The notes beneath the pieces are model-generated. The model ran no database searches. It was not told where the DNA came from and was given only the letters and a program-made list of their open reading frames with translations. A stretch of DNA of 64,000 nt from Siphonodentalium dalli (taxonomy: Eukaryota; Mollusca; Scaphopoda; Gadilida; Siphonodentaliidae): NCBI GenBank assembly GCA_032622095.1, contig CP136065.1:209166151-209230150 (forward strand), given 5' to 3'. Position numbers and translations under genes: made by a program. Below, piece after piece: positions 9,766-20,414 of this stretch (position 1 is its first letter; each line of letters starts with the position of its first letter).

Positions 9766-10092
9766 CCACCGCATACGCTAGATTAAGATCGTAAGTGGGG
9801 GAAATCGCAGGGGGAGAAAAGTGGCTTGCCCGCAGACGCTACGGTGCTGCGATGTCTGCAGCTACGATTTTATCCACGTGATCGAGCACGTGCTAGCATG
9901 TAAATTGTGAGACCAGTGCGACCATGGTTATGTGACAGCTACGATCCCGCGATTTGCCAAGATTTTCCTGGTAAAAATCAAACATTGCTTGATCGCTACG
10001 ATATGGCTGCGATATTGTCGTGGTCATGCGCAATGGATGCTCCACCTGCGATTTTCCCCTCTTACGATTTTAATCGCAGCGTCTGCGGTGGC
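9766..10092. mobile_element. Inverted-repeat MITE (GTGCCACCGCA)
   Basis: The left end GTGCCACCGCATACGCT and the right end (reverse complement GTGCCACCGCAGACGCT) continue as about 50-bp arms through GATCGTAAG and AAATCGCAGG. The centre includes a CACGTG pair. No coding frame; target duplication not clear. Confidence 0.7.
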
Positions 10093-11614
10093 ACTAAGTC
10101 AGTTTGGGTGAACATTAGAGAAAAACATTCTTGTCAAATGTGTACACATGTATACAGTATTGTGAAGCTAAGACATAATGCCACCGTCAAAGATGACCGT
10201 CAAAATGGCCGTCGGAAGTGGTAAAGTTCAACATTGTTAGTAGTATGGGAAACGACTTACTAGCCATATCAGAGTATGTTGGCTCGTTTTGGTCGGCTGC
10301 TCGGGTGGTCGGCATGACATCTAGGTTAAAGGTTTATTGATATGATGAGTGCCTAAATCAATGGATGTGGTGTTTTGGGGCCGTGAATGATTATTGGCAT
10401 AGACAACCTGAGTTGTGTTGGGTTAGATATTGACTTTGGTCGTCATTAGGACTACCTAGTTTAATGTGTGTGTTAATGGCGGTGGTGGCTGAACGCTTCA
10501 ATGCTGTGTTGGTGAATGGAAATTCATTATTATGGGTATAAAGTGGGCGTGTTAGTTGTTGCCACGAATGCGTCTTGGTAAGTTCACATCTTAATGCCAG
10601 TTATCTTATCAATGCACAAAGGTCAACATTTACTGGAGAATATTATATTTACCTCGTATCTAAATAACCATAGTATGATATTATTGTCAGGGCGTTAGTG
10701 TCGGGTGGAAAAAAACCCGTTTAATAGGAGTATAGTGAATATATTTTGGAATATAATTCTGAAGGTTATGTGGCTATGGGTCTTTTATACGGATTGAATA
10801 CCAGGAAATGGTAAAGCTCGGATATCTTCGGTTATTTTGTGTGTTGTGGTGCGCCGAAGTCTACTGGTTACGACACATACACATTTATCCACCTCCTACC
10901 CCTCTCTACTATAGATATAAAGCCCATCAGATAAACCATTCCTCTATCCGTCTACTAGACAGATAAAGCATCCTCTACTAGACATATAAACTTAAAATAT
11001 GCAAGGAAGAAATGTTACAATAACTTGGGACAGTTAACCTCCAGCAGTTCGCGGTTGACGTCAATTGATCGTAACAACGTTATGGAGCATCATTAGAACG
11101 GACCATGCTGGTTTCCGTTGTTAGCGACAGCGTCCTTAGAAACGTCAACATCCAGTACGTATTTTCGTGCAATCGGTGGCAATCGGTGGCGACACCTTTC
11201 TAAAAGATCACACGATGCGCCCCAAAACACACTTAAATATAATTGTTCAATGTTCAGTTGGTGAAGTCTATAACTTGATTCAGCATTTGGCAGTATGTTG
11301 CTATAAAGTACCGTATACGATATTCTTCCTTGAACTGGTGCATTTGCACTGCCGATCTTTGTGCTAATGCTAGTGCTACTGCTAAAGTTCAGAGTTTCAA
11401 TTCATTAATAAGTTTCAATCCAAATTAACATGGCTGCTAAACTTGTACAATTCAGTTTTAGATTTGAACGTTACGCGAATGATTTAGATTTTATTAGAAA
11501 TTACACCATGCTACGATATTTTTCTGGCATAATTTAGAAATTATAAAGCGGACTATTTCGCGGTGCAGTCGCATGAATACAAAACTGTTACATAATTAAT
11601 TAGCCTCTACTATA
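10093..11614. other. No recognised feature
   Basis: I see no repeat, RNA gene or coding signal that I can support. Short repeats of CTACTAGACA around 10,963-10,990 are the only local structure noticed. Confidence 0.45.
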
Positions 11615-11695
11615 GTGAAGCGATGACCTTCTTAGCGACTTTATCTGTATTAAATATAATACAGATAAAGTCGCTACGTATGTCATCGCTTCTCT
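11615..11695. repeat. Short hairpin
   Basis: GAAGCGATGAC (11617-11627) pairs with GTCATCGCTTC (11682-11692), and the inner arms GCGACTTTATCTGTAT / ATACAGATAAAGTCGC are perfect. Either a hairpin MITE or a structured element of unknown role. Confidence 0.85.
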
Positions 11696-11804
11696 ATAAG
11701 GAACCGGTGAATTTTTCAATGTTTTTTACAAAAACCTGCGATAAAATACATTTAAATTTGTTCGGTGGATAAACAGAACATCTGCTTAGTGTAGATGAAT
11801 AGAT

Positions 11805-11890
11805 AATTTATTTTTGCTCGTATGTGGGCATCCGTTTGGCTCGCCTAGAGGCTCGCCAAATAGATGCCCACATACTCGCAAAAATAAATT
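11805..11890. repeat. Hairpin MITE-like palindrome
   Basis: Arms AATTTATTTTTGCTCGTATG and its complement (to 11,890) continue through TGGGCATC and TTGGC with few mismatches, leaving a short loop. No flanking duplication was recognised. Confidence 0.85.
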
Positions 11891-12320
11891 CTTTATTCAG
11901 CTGCACTATGCGAATATTCTCTATATATATGTCGGTGTTGTATCTGACACATTTGATGTTTCCGAAGTTGATGGAAGTTTACCAATTTTACCCATTGGAC
12001 ACGAACTAGCTATCGCTATCAGCCGCAATAAATAGTATATTATTCTAAAACAAGGACCTATATCAATTCGTATACACATTGGGTTGGTTGCTCATTGAAT
12101 CCACGGGTACTCCAAAAATGACTACTACAGATGTCCACGCACCAACACACCACAATTAACACGCCCATTAAATTAAGTTCTCTTGTAACGACAACAGTCA
12201 ATGTCATTAACTATCAACATCTCAGGTTGACACTGCCAAGAAACATTCATCGCTCCAGATACTACAAAAATAGACCAAAGTACCCCTACAGTGACGACCA
12301 ATGTAAATATCAATAACCCA

Positions 12321-12855
12321 TTAAAGATAACGGCGGCGTTGGTGGTGAGTATTCTGTTAAAATATTCACCTCCGTCAAAAACCGCCATAAACAGAAAGAA
12401 TAGTAAAATAGAGACAGACTTTGTTCTTATACCAATCAGAAATATGGCATAAACAGTATGTTATTGTCAAATGTTTTTCCTTTGTTGTGTAAACAAAAGC
12501 AAAAAACGTGACAAAACCTGGCTTTTATTTAGATCCGGATATGATAAACATAAAGAGCGTTATTTGTTATTGTTTCCTGATATGGAAATAACAAAGAGCG
12601 TTTATACCATTTTTGTGTGATTAACCAATATAATTGCGCTGTGTTATGCAAACAGAAGCAAAACTTCTGTAACACAAGCATGCTCTTGTTTACGTACACC
12701 ACCGAACGTCTTGATGACAAATTGACAATATACTATTTACACGCTGATTCTGTTTGGCATAAGAACAAAACTATGTATATTTTAATATTCCTTCTGTTGA
12801 TGGCGATTTGAACAAATATGAATATTTCTGCAGCGAACGCCACCCGTGCCTTTAA
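12321..12855 (+). mobile_element. TTAA-M family MITE, member 1
   Basis: TTAA at 12321-12324 and 12852-12855 bracket a 527-bp unit. Internal landmarks shared with the other members are CCGTCAAAAACCGCC, a paired AAAGAGCGTT module (12,550-12,606), GTAAACAAAAGC, and the right end AATATTTCTGCA ... GTGCCTTTAA. TTAA target and AGG/CCT-like ends suggest a Kolobok-type non-autonomous family. Oriented head-to-head with the next member. Confidence 0.78.
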
Positions 12856-13087
12856 CCTAGATATAATGCCGGGCAGCTGACAACTGAGTAGTCGAGCAGT
12901 CTCACCCAACACTCTAATATGACCATTAAAGGCACGGGGGACGTTCGTTGCAGAAATATTCATTCAAATCGTCATAAACAAAAGCCAGGTTCTGTAACGT
13001 GTTTTGCTTTTGTTTACATAACAAACGAAAAAACATTTGACAATAAAATACTGTTTATGCCATATATCTGATTGGTATAAGAACAAG

Positions 13088-13269
13088 TTTTATCACATAA
13101 TTTGCCCATAAACGCAATTTCATAATTATCGGTAACACGCACGTTTAATATCAGCGCGTGCGATGACGTCATGGCGTTCTTCAAATGACTTGCGATCGCT
13201 GCAGTTTATGATTGTTGTTTTAGATGAATATTTCGCGTTGCTTCGCGTTTATTTTATCATGTGATAAAA
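13088..13269. mobile_element. Nested MITE with TTTTATCACAT termini
   Basis: TTTTATCACAT (13088-13098) is mirrored by ATGTGATAAAA (13259-13269). It lies inside TTAA-M member 2 where the other members have contiguous sequence. It contains a TGACGTCA CRE-like octamer near 13,165. Confidence 0.65.
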
Positions 13270-13411
13270 GGTATCTCACACTCGTCCTATTGTAATTTAT
13301 CAACCTCGTCTACTAAATTCTATTTGAGCCTCGGTAAACCTCGGCTAAAATCGAATTTAGTGAACTCGGTTGATAAATTCCGTATACAATAGAAACTCAT
13401 GTGAGATCCTC
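13270..13411. mobile_element. Nested hairpin MITE (GGTATCTCACA)
   Basis: Arms of about 60 bp: GTATCTCACAC ... TATTGTAATTTATCAACC ... ACTAAATTC pairs with the mirrored sequence up to GTGAGATCC. It abuts the preceding MITE, so order of insertion cannot be told by eye. Confidence 0.7.
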
Positions 13412-13511
13412 TATATGTCTATATTTTACTATTCTTTCTGTTTAGGGTGGTTTTTGACGGAGCTGAATATTTTAACAGGATACACACCGCCAACATCTTT
13501 AAAATATGTCA

Positions 13512-14640
13512 TATACTACAATTGAATTGATCGTCTAGATTATTGGTCATCTAGATCAGTTTCTGCTGTTTGGAACTGGTGGAGAATTGTGATATTATTT
13601 TGTATATTTCATATTAATCTATCATTGGAACAACAAAATATGTCACTATTTGGGTCCAGCCTCTTCCAATCCTTCACAAATTAGATTTTACAGAACTTGG
13701 TATATAAAATTTCAACAAAAGTCGCCAGTGGGATTAAAGTCATATGTCAACAAGAAATGAGCAGGACAGGGGGATGTAAATGAGATATAATATTATATGG
13801 CGGGCAAAATATGGAAAATGGTAGATAATGCCCAGTGTGCCATGCAATTGCTTACAAGTGGTTGATTCATAATATATGTCTTCTACGCTGAATACTAACA
13901 TTTCTGATGCACACTGATTAATTGTGACTCATACTTATAATTGTGATTAATTGTGGCAAATATTCACATTTCATGTTTGGACCATGTATTCAAGTAAAAT
14001 GGAGCTATCTATGATATCAAAGCTATTAGCTGTTTTGAACTCTACTATATATGTGTCACACTGAGGGTTTTATGGACCAAATTACTCAAGATGGTTTGTC
14101 AATTGCCAACCAAATTTGGTAAAAAAAAGAGGTGATTTTTCATATATATCCTAATATTTCTGCTTTTCCGAAAAGGCAGAAAATTGTAAATCGCATGGTT
14201 ACTAAACATGTTATCTAATCAACTAACAACTTAATATTCGATTATATAATGGTCCTCGTACCCTATGCGCATGACAAATTCATGTTGATGGATGCAATAT
14301 GAAATTTTGCCGAAAACTTCTTTTGAGATTCTTAACTTGTTTCGGAAAGTAAACATTGAAAAGGAATTGAGAGGGACCAGAATCTGTGGCTAACCTTACC
14401 CATTATCATCAACACAATTTATCAACTTAATACAGGGTGGATGTTAAGATGGCAGTCATAAATCAAAATTCATTATAGTGTGCTCTATATATTCTTATAG
14501 CACGTTCAGTGTGTGTTATTTGTTTGACCAATGCGTCCCTAAAACATACAGACTAAGTGTAGTGAAGACAGTTATCCCTCATAACGATGACACCACTAGA
14601 GAAAGAGGTTTTCAGTCAAGATTTTAATGCTGATCTATTG
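13512..14640. other. No recognised feature
   Basis: AT-rich, with no open frame of note and no repeat that I can match elsewhere in the window. Confidence 0.45.
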
Positions 14641-14645
14641 CATAT

Positions 14646-15018
14646 CAGCCTGTTCTCTCGAAAACCAGCACATTATCTGCTTATAATATAACTTTATTTA
14701 GGTAGATAATCTGCTTAAAGTTATCTAATTTTGAGTCGATATTGTGCTGGAAATGATTGCGTGTTAGTCACACTATCGACTCATACTGAGGCGATTCTAA
14801 TCAGGATATGTGCGGGACAATGACACAAATAAGCCAACTCACGACGTTTGAAGTGTACGCCTTTAACATGTGTTTTCAATGTGGTCCGCGCCATAAAACG
14901 AAATAACGGATATGAATCCATTACCTGCTTATTTCGGAATCAAATAAGCACACTATGTACCTATTTCACTTTATATGTCGATTATGTGAATATTTGTGCG
15001 AGGATATGTTGTGAATCT
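14646..15018 (+). repeat. CAGCCTGTTCTC-ended repeat, copy 1
   Basis: Begins CAGCCTGTTCTCTCG and holds nested hairpins (TGAGTCGATA/TATCGACTCA; CCAGCAC/GTGCTGG). Much of 14,646-14,900 matches 43,000-43,257 on the opposite strand, and 14,925-15,015 resembles 51,186-51,265. The terminal motif GAGAACAGGCTG also ends two direct repeats at 49.46 and 50.15 kb. Likely a MITE family; borders on the right are uncertain. Confidence 0.6.
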
Positions 15019-15686
15019 AGTTCTACTTTCACCTTGCAATGAGGCAATGTATCTTAGCTTAACAATAATTTATACATTAGTATACATTTGACAATATTTT
15101 CTTCTCATAATTTGTCAAACTGACTTAGTGCCTCACATCGTCCGATAAACGGCGGCCATGCACGATTCCATCTTGTCTTCTAACTATATGATAATACATA
15201 GTTATTTTATTCATAGCTTAAACGTTCAGGGTCACACCAGGAAGAACATGAGTGGGTAAAGTTAAGTCATTGGGATGGGTACAGGGGTACCATATCAGCT
15301 CCCAGACTATGGGTCATGTCTTTAATACGAAGGTTCTATATTATGAAGTTTATTAACTCCGACGATTATTTATTCCTCGACTTTCTCGGGTGTGTGCTCG
15401 ACGATCATGTGATTATTACCAAAGTGTTTATTGTGAAAGAATCATATATAATCAGGGTTGGCGCTGGACGAGGATTTTCTGTTACCAAAAGTTTTGCCAA
15501 AGTATTTTTTGTGTGCCAAATTAACAAAATATTTGCCAAATTTAATTGCGCGTATAATTGGGGAAGTTATCCTGTTTTTATCTTTGTTAAAAACTAACCA
15601 CAGATACAGGTAAAATGAGCTACTAGAAACTCAAGCGATAGCGCGAACCATGTATATAATTCCGGTTGTTCTTTATTCCGAGCATA
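15019..15686. other. No recognised feature
   Basis: A 93-codon plus-strand frame (15,316-15,597) has no recognisable motif and no repeat support. Confidence 0.45.
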
Positions 15687-16178
15687 TCAAATAGTTTCTC
15701 CAATTCGTAAATTCTTCATTCCATATGTATCAAGAGTGTTCGTTTTCCGGAGGTACTTCAATAAGAAAGTACCACGATCGTTTTTTATTCGGAAGATTAA
15801 ATAATCTTCCGAAGGGTCGACCAAACTCCATGCAGAGTTTACCTCCCTTGATGACTCGGTAAGACCGCTGCTATCGGCGACATTTCCCCCACATTTGGTG
15901 GACTTCCGCGATATTAAGATATATACAAAGCGAATAGAGCAACATGCTGCCCTTGTTAAACAAACAAAATATCGATTAAAATTTGTGCAATTTCGTACCT
16001 TAAGTTTGGAAAGTCCCACTAGAAGCAAAGAACTATATTTCGAATCGGTGTGATTTGGTTCTCTGATTATTTTATCACCACAATAGTATAAACGCACGTG
16101 TACGACATTGTCACAACTCGAACGACAAGTCAAACACAAGAGTTCTAATTTGCTGCAATTTTGACGAGTAGCTTGCAA
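15687..16178 (-). CDS. Unrecognised 163-codon open frame
   Basis: The second-longest open frame in the window. It starts at an ATG and has no recognised domain. Composition is mixed, with scattered Cys (CLTCRSSC near residues 35-42) and a C-terminal half rich in charged residues. There is no splice-site, repeat or neighbour evidence that it is translated. It could be a chance frame in AT-rich sequence or a fragment of an unrecognised repeat. Confidence 0.15.
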   Translation of the reverse strand: MQATRQNCSKLELLCLTCRSSCDNVVHVRLYYCGDKIIREPNHTDSKYSSLLLVGLSKLKVRNCTNFNRYFVCLTRAACCSIRFVYILISRKSTKCGGNVADSSGLTESSREVNSAWSLVDPSEDYLIFRIKNDRGTFLLKYLRKTNTLDTYGMKNLRIGETI

Positions 16179-17774
16179 AAATCGTCAACAAAACTACCGC
16201 TCTGATTTTCCATTCTGTCATTATGTTTTAGCGTGGCAATTTTTCTCAAAGCACATAGCAAATTTGACTTTGGAGCGATGGGGTTTCTCCATTTTTGCTG
16301 GAAAATCCCATGTTAAATATAGAAACACGGACTAGTACCTAGCCGATTACAGAGTCAGAAAGGAAGCATGACTGGTGCACTCTGGTAGAGATTGAGAGTC
16401 GAATTCAAACGGACATGACTCGTTCGTACCCCAAAAATATTTACACATGATTTATGGAAAGGTAACTTTTCCCATTCAATTGGTATTCTCCTACACATCA
16501 ACTACTGAATGGTAACTGTTTCATACAAACATATAATGTACAATTCGATGGATATGAATATGTATATCTCCATCGAATACTTATTGTTATTATCAGTTAT
16601 ACCCCTCCATTCAAAGCAAGTTTTGGCAGGGTCGGTTGGATATTAATCAGTATTTGAGTTTGAATATTTTCCCGTTCTTATATTGTTAGAATGTGATAGT
16701 GGGCTAGGGGTGCCGAAGTTGTTATACACATGACTCACTAGTTAGATCATGATATACTACTACAAGGATATATATAGAAATCGAATCAACATTGCCAACG
16801 TACCAATGATAAATGGATATACGCCCAATAACCGGCACCAATAATGAGATCATTCGGCTCCAGTCATGGCATAAATACAGCGATATATCACAACAGTAGA
16901 TAGTGTTTGTATAGATCGGAACGTACAATAAAGAAATTGGATTTCTGGTCAAATACGTCCCCGCTATATTAAGTATCTCGTTTGGAAATACACACAGAGG
17001 GCAATCGCCTGTGTGTTTCTAGATTATTGGAATTTATAGTAGTTTCAATTAATTAGCTGGAACTTAATTAAAAACCACAAATGTAGATCGGTCGTCAACA
17101 CCCTCATGGTGTTTGGCTTTCTTATGGCAGTTGGATATTAGACCGTCGTCGTATGGCATTGTCAACTCATGTGTTGTGTCAACAGTGGAGCTAGCATCTC
17201 CAATACATTATACACAAAATCGCTACAATAGCCAACTCTGGATTATTTGCTTGATCAAAAGATATGTACAACAGAGCAACATACACGGAATGTTTTCCGA
17301 AAGTCGTTGGCGAAGAGCCTCTTTTTTCTACAAACATACGTTTATAATCTACAACTGTTTATAATGTATGTGGAAATCGAATTCGTCCCATAAACACCTT
17401 GGTATCTCTTATGGTGATACAGGGCGGGGTAATTGTATTCTGTAAATTTATTGTATTTGGAATTATTACAGATTCTGAAACATTTCTATTGTATTTGTAA
17501 TAAAGAATGTCAGGAGCCAGAGTATTATATTTGTAATCATTCGGGAGTAATTGCAATTGATTGTTTATTACTGTCGACTTCTTGCTAAAATTTCAAGGTT
17601 ATGTTTTTTTGGGATATAAACATGTCGTACTATAGGAAAGGATCAACTGATAACAACTGGTACAGATTGAATTGTTGAGGACACATAGAACGATAAAAAG
17701 AAGATGTTTTTATCAGGCGGTAACATACTCGTGAGCAGCCACAACACATGTAGAAACAATGGATATTAGTATTA
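16179..17774. other. No recognised feature apart from short hairpins
   Basis: Short hairpins at 16,546-16,577 (CGATGGATAT ... ATCTCCATCG) and 16,986-17,021 (AAATACACACAG ... CTGTGTGTTTC). No coding or repeat family recognised. Confidence 0.45.
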
Positions 17775-18582
17775 CTATTGTCCGGCCCTACTAAAAGCCG
17801 ACCGCACCCGACCGTATCCGACGGCACCTCCACCAGGGGACCGAGCGTGATGGGGTTTGCACTATCGTGCAGAATAGACCTGTATATACCAAAGTTCCCA
17901 TCTCAAAGTCGATAGCTCGAGCGGACAGGGCACTGTTAACCCCTAACTTGCGGCCGGTTCCGCCAGGTACGCAAAATCCAAAAAGGCGCCGACCGCACCT
18001 CCCCTGGCTGCCTGACCACGTAAATGGACATGTCATGCAGCGAAACCCCCTATGCATCCATGGGCGATCGGGCAAGTCGATGGCTGCAACGGAAGTGAAT
18101 AAATGAACCCATATGCTGCTGTCGAATTCGCTATGAATGTACGAAAAAACGCCGAAAATAACACCCGCCGACCGCACCGCCCCAGGGGACCGAGCGAAAT
18201 GGGGCATGGCCTATCGTGCAGAATATAACTGAATGTACCAAAGTTTCAACCCACAAGTCGATAGCTCGAGCGGACATGGCACTGTTAACCCCTAACTGGC
18301 GGCCGGTTCCGTCAGTTACGCAAAATCCAAAAAGGCACCGACCGCACTTCCACTGGATGCCTGACCACGGAAATGGACATCATATCATGCAGCGAAAAGC
18401 CCTATGCATCCATGGGCAATCGGTTAACAGTGACCTGTCCGCTCGAGCTGTCGACTTGGGGATTGGAACATTGGTATATATAGGTCTATTCTTTCTTCAC
18501 GATAGTGCAAACCCCTTCACACCAGGATCCCTTGTGGAGGTGCGGTCGGGTGCGGTCGGCTTTTAGTAGGACCCCTATTGTC
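17775..18582. mobile_element. MITE with 8-bp TSD and tandem core
   Basis: CTATTGTC at 17,775-17,782 and 18,575-18,582 flanks a 792-bp element with inverted ends cGgcCCTACTAAAAGCCG and GGgtCCTACTAAAAGCCG; the arms continue through ACCGCACC and CACCTCCAC. Inside are two direct copies of a ~348-bp unit (both with GGGGACCGAGCG, GATAGCTCGAGCGGACA, TTAACCCCTAACT and GGCCGGTTCCG), so the interior expanded by tandem duplication. It is more GC-rich than its surroundings. The 8-bp duplication fits hAT- or P-like transposases, but the terminal bases do not settle it. Confidence 0.8.
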
Positions 18583-19779
18583 AGCAGTCATAGCTCAAAT
18601 TGTTGGAGATTCTTTGTTCCCTGAGAGCTATAGTGGTTGTCAACAAAGTTTAGGTGCGACACTTTGTGCACTGGCTCTGTATATCTTGCCAGCTGAAAAA
18701 GAAATACATGTTAGAGACCTGTACTTTTAGAACGTTTTATATGCGAACCCGTGGATAAAGAGGAATCACTGACAAAATTATGATTAAAACCCCGCAAGGT
18801 GTTTCTAATACGGACATAATGTTATTGGAATTTCGCCGTTAATCTCACAAGTAACAACTTGTATTAATGAATTGTAAAGCGCCCGGGGTGGTCGAAATAT
18901 CGCGAAATGGTGGTTTGTAGCCGAGGTGGGGGTGTGGTGCTAGCACCGGGTGTAGGGTGTGCTAGCACCGGGATGGTCGAATAGATCGATGTCGTACATC
19001 TGTATATCACATAAATTCATAATGTGCTTCTTGAGGTGTCAGAGTTTACTGATTACGGTAATACCCATAATATAGTTATACACATGCATATCACTTTAGT
19101 TTGTCAATTTACTGTACATAGCAAGAGAAGGACTACGAATCTAAGCAAACAAAACGTTAATTAATTGTTCCAGTTTCCAATGCATATACATACATATATA
19201 CAGTGATGACTGTGCCACATTAAAGCAATGAACAATTATTAAATATATATACCTATAGACCTATATATACGTGGTTTTACTCCACAACAAAGCTGACAAT
19301 GTCGTGTTATCGTCTGACGGTTAGTCGAATATAAACGTCAACAAACAAAACTACACGCAAGAAACAAGACATTGATAATACAACTGATATGTGGACGTGC
19401 TTAGCCTTGACCTATTACGCATATATGCTATTATTAATTAGAGATCATAGTTTTGCCTTGAACCATTAATTGTCGACCTTCGCTGATGCCGCCACAAACT
19501 CGGCTGATATTAATTGTCCCCAAGAGAAGCTCAGTGATTACGTCGAACGTAACTGCAATTCGGATGACGTAACTACAGTGCTGGTCCTATATAATAAGAC
19601 TATCGTAATTGTCTTGAAGTAATGGCAACTGATTCATACCATTTGCTACTTTACATGTATTCTTTAATTCCAATGGATTTACATGTACGAGGAAAATCGC
19701 CAATAACTACTCTGTCATTACACACACAAACAGTTGACAACTCAGAAATATGTTATTTATTATAAGTTTACAGACCCCC
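18583..19779. other. No recognised feature
   Basis: A short local duplication of gtgctagcaccggg occurs near 18,940-18,980. Otherwise nothing I can support. Confidence 0.45.
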
Positions 19780-20179
19780 TTAACCCTTTACCCAACAAAC
19801 CGGCCAAAACCGGCCAAATAAAGCTTCAACAGCCTAAAATATCTTCGGTCTGTCTCAATAGAACCATACAAATATGGATATCATTGGAACCGGCTCCTTG
19901 ACCACATTGTGATAGTTACAGTTATACCCTGTGCCAATGCATTCTCTTATATATGCGAGTCGAACATAGGTCGCCTCGCATATATAAGAGAATGCATTGG
20001 CCTAAAAAAAATCTTTTTTTAACACTTTTTACCATCTTTTCTTACATTCTTTAACAATTTTATAATTTTTAATGTGTTAAGCCAATGCATTCTCTTATAT
20101 ATGCGAGGCGACCTATGGTCGACTCGCATATATAAGAGAATGCATTGGCACAGGGCCCTTCTGTTGGGTAAAGGGTTAA
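19780..20179. mobile_element. piggyBac-like MITE I carrying two hairpins
   Basis: TTAA at 19,780-19,783 and 20,176-20,179 with perfect 14-bp inverted ends CCCTTTACCCAACA. TTAA duplication and CCC termini are the hallmark of piggyBac. Inside, two 69-bp palindromes (19,933-20,001 and 20,081-20,149) flank an AT-rich spacer with cttacattctttaacaattt. They are copies of the hairpin family also found at 41.9, 46.2, 47.2, 47.6 and 51.4 kb, apparently a separate element inserted in the MITE. Confidence 0.82.
19927..20154. repeat. Hairpin-minisatellite-hairpin element, copy 1
   Basis: Outer ends CCCTGTGCCAATGCATTCTC and its complement. Each end is itself a full palindrome (CTTATATATGCGAG ... CTCGCATATATAAG), and the centre is an AT-rich stretch with CTAA..TTAA edges. 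The same order recurs at 47.2-47.5 and 51.3-51.5 kb. Confidence 0.8.
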
Positions 20180-20340
20180 GCTCCTCGCATCAAAGACGTG
20201 ACATCAGCATGGTTAGTTATTGTATTACAGTGTTGTCGATCTATTTAATTATGCGGTTATTACTTGGTTAATTTGATGTCGACCGAGATATCAGTCATCT
20301 CCAACTTAATATCAAAATGCGCCCATCGCAGGCTGAAATC

Positions 20341-20414
20341 TATGATGTGTTAGATACACAATGTATTTGTATCGAATCATGTATCGCGACGAGGCTAGTT
20401 TTCGTGACCATATA
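20341..20414 (+). repeat. Left arm of a palindrome split by a CACTA-like insertion
   Basis: ATCATGTATCGCGACGAGGC and GCTAGTTTTCGTG pair with the complementary stretch at 22,810-22,884. Removing the 2.36-kb insertion restores one continuous palindrome. Confidence 0.8.

Larger units (their letters stand above)
12926..13502 (-). mobile_element. TTAA-M family MITE, member 2, with nested insertions
   Basis: Inverted relative to member 1: begins TTAAAGGCACGGGGG (12926) and ends CCAACATCTTTAA (13502). Comparison with member 1 shows an extra ~325 bp between about 13,087 and 13,413, occupied by two abutting MITEs listed separately. Member 2 is also internally shortened; part of the module seen in the other members is missing. 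Confidence 0.72.

Noticed and set aside
8757-9769. Second Transib-like element using CACAGTG at 8,757 and CACTGTG at 9,763
   Set aside because: The sequences next to the two heptamers are unrelated, so there is no inverted repeat or duplication.
17867-18566. Two related proteins (shared SIARADRALLTPNLRPV-type text)
   Set aside because: They are chance frames in the tandem ~348-bp core of the 8-bp-TSD MITE; flanking nucleotides are equally conserved.
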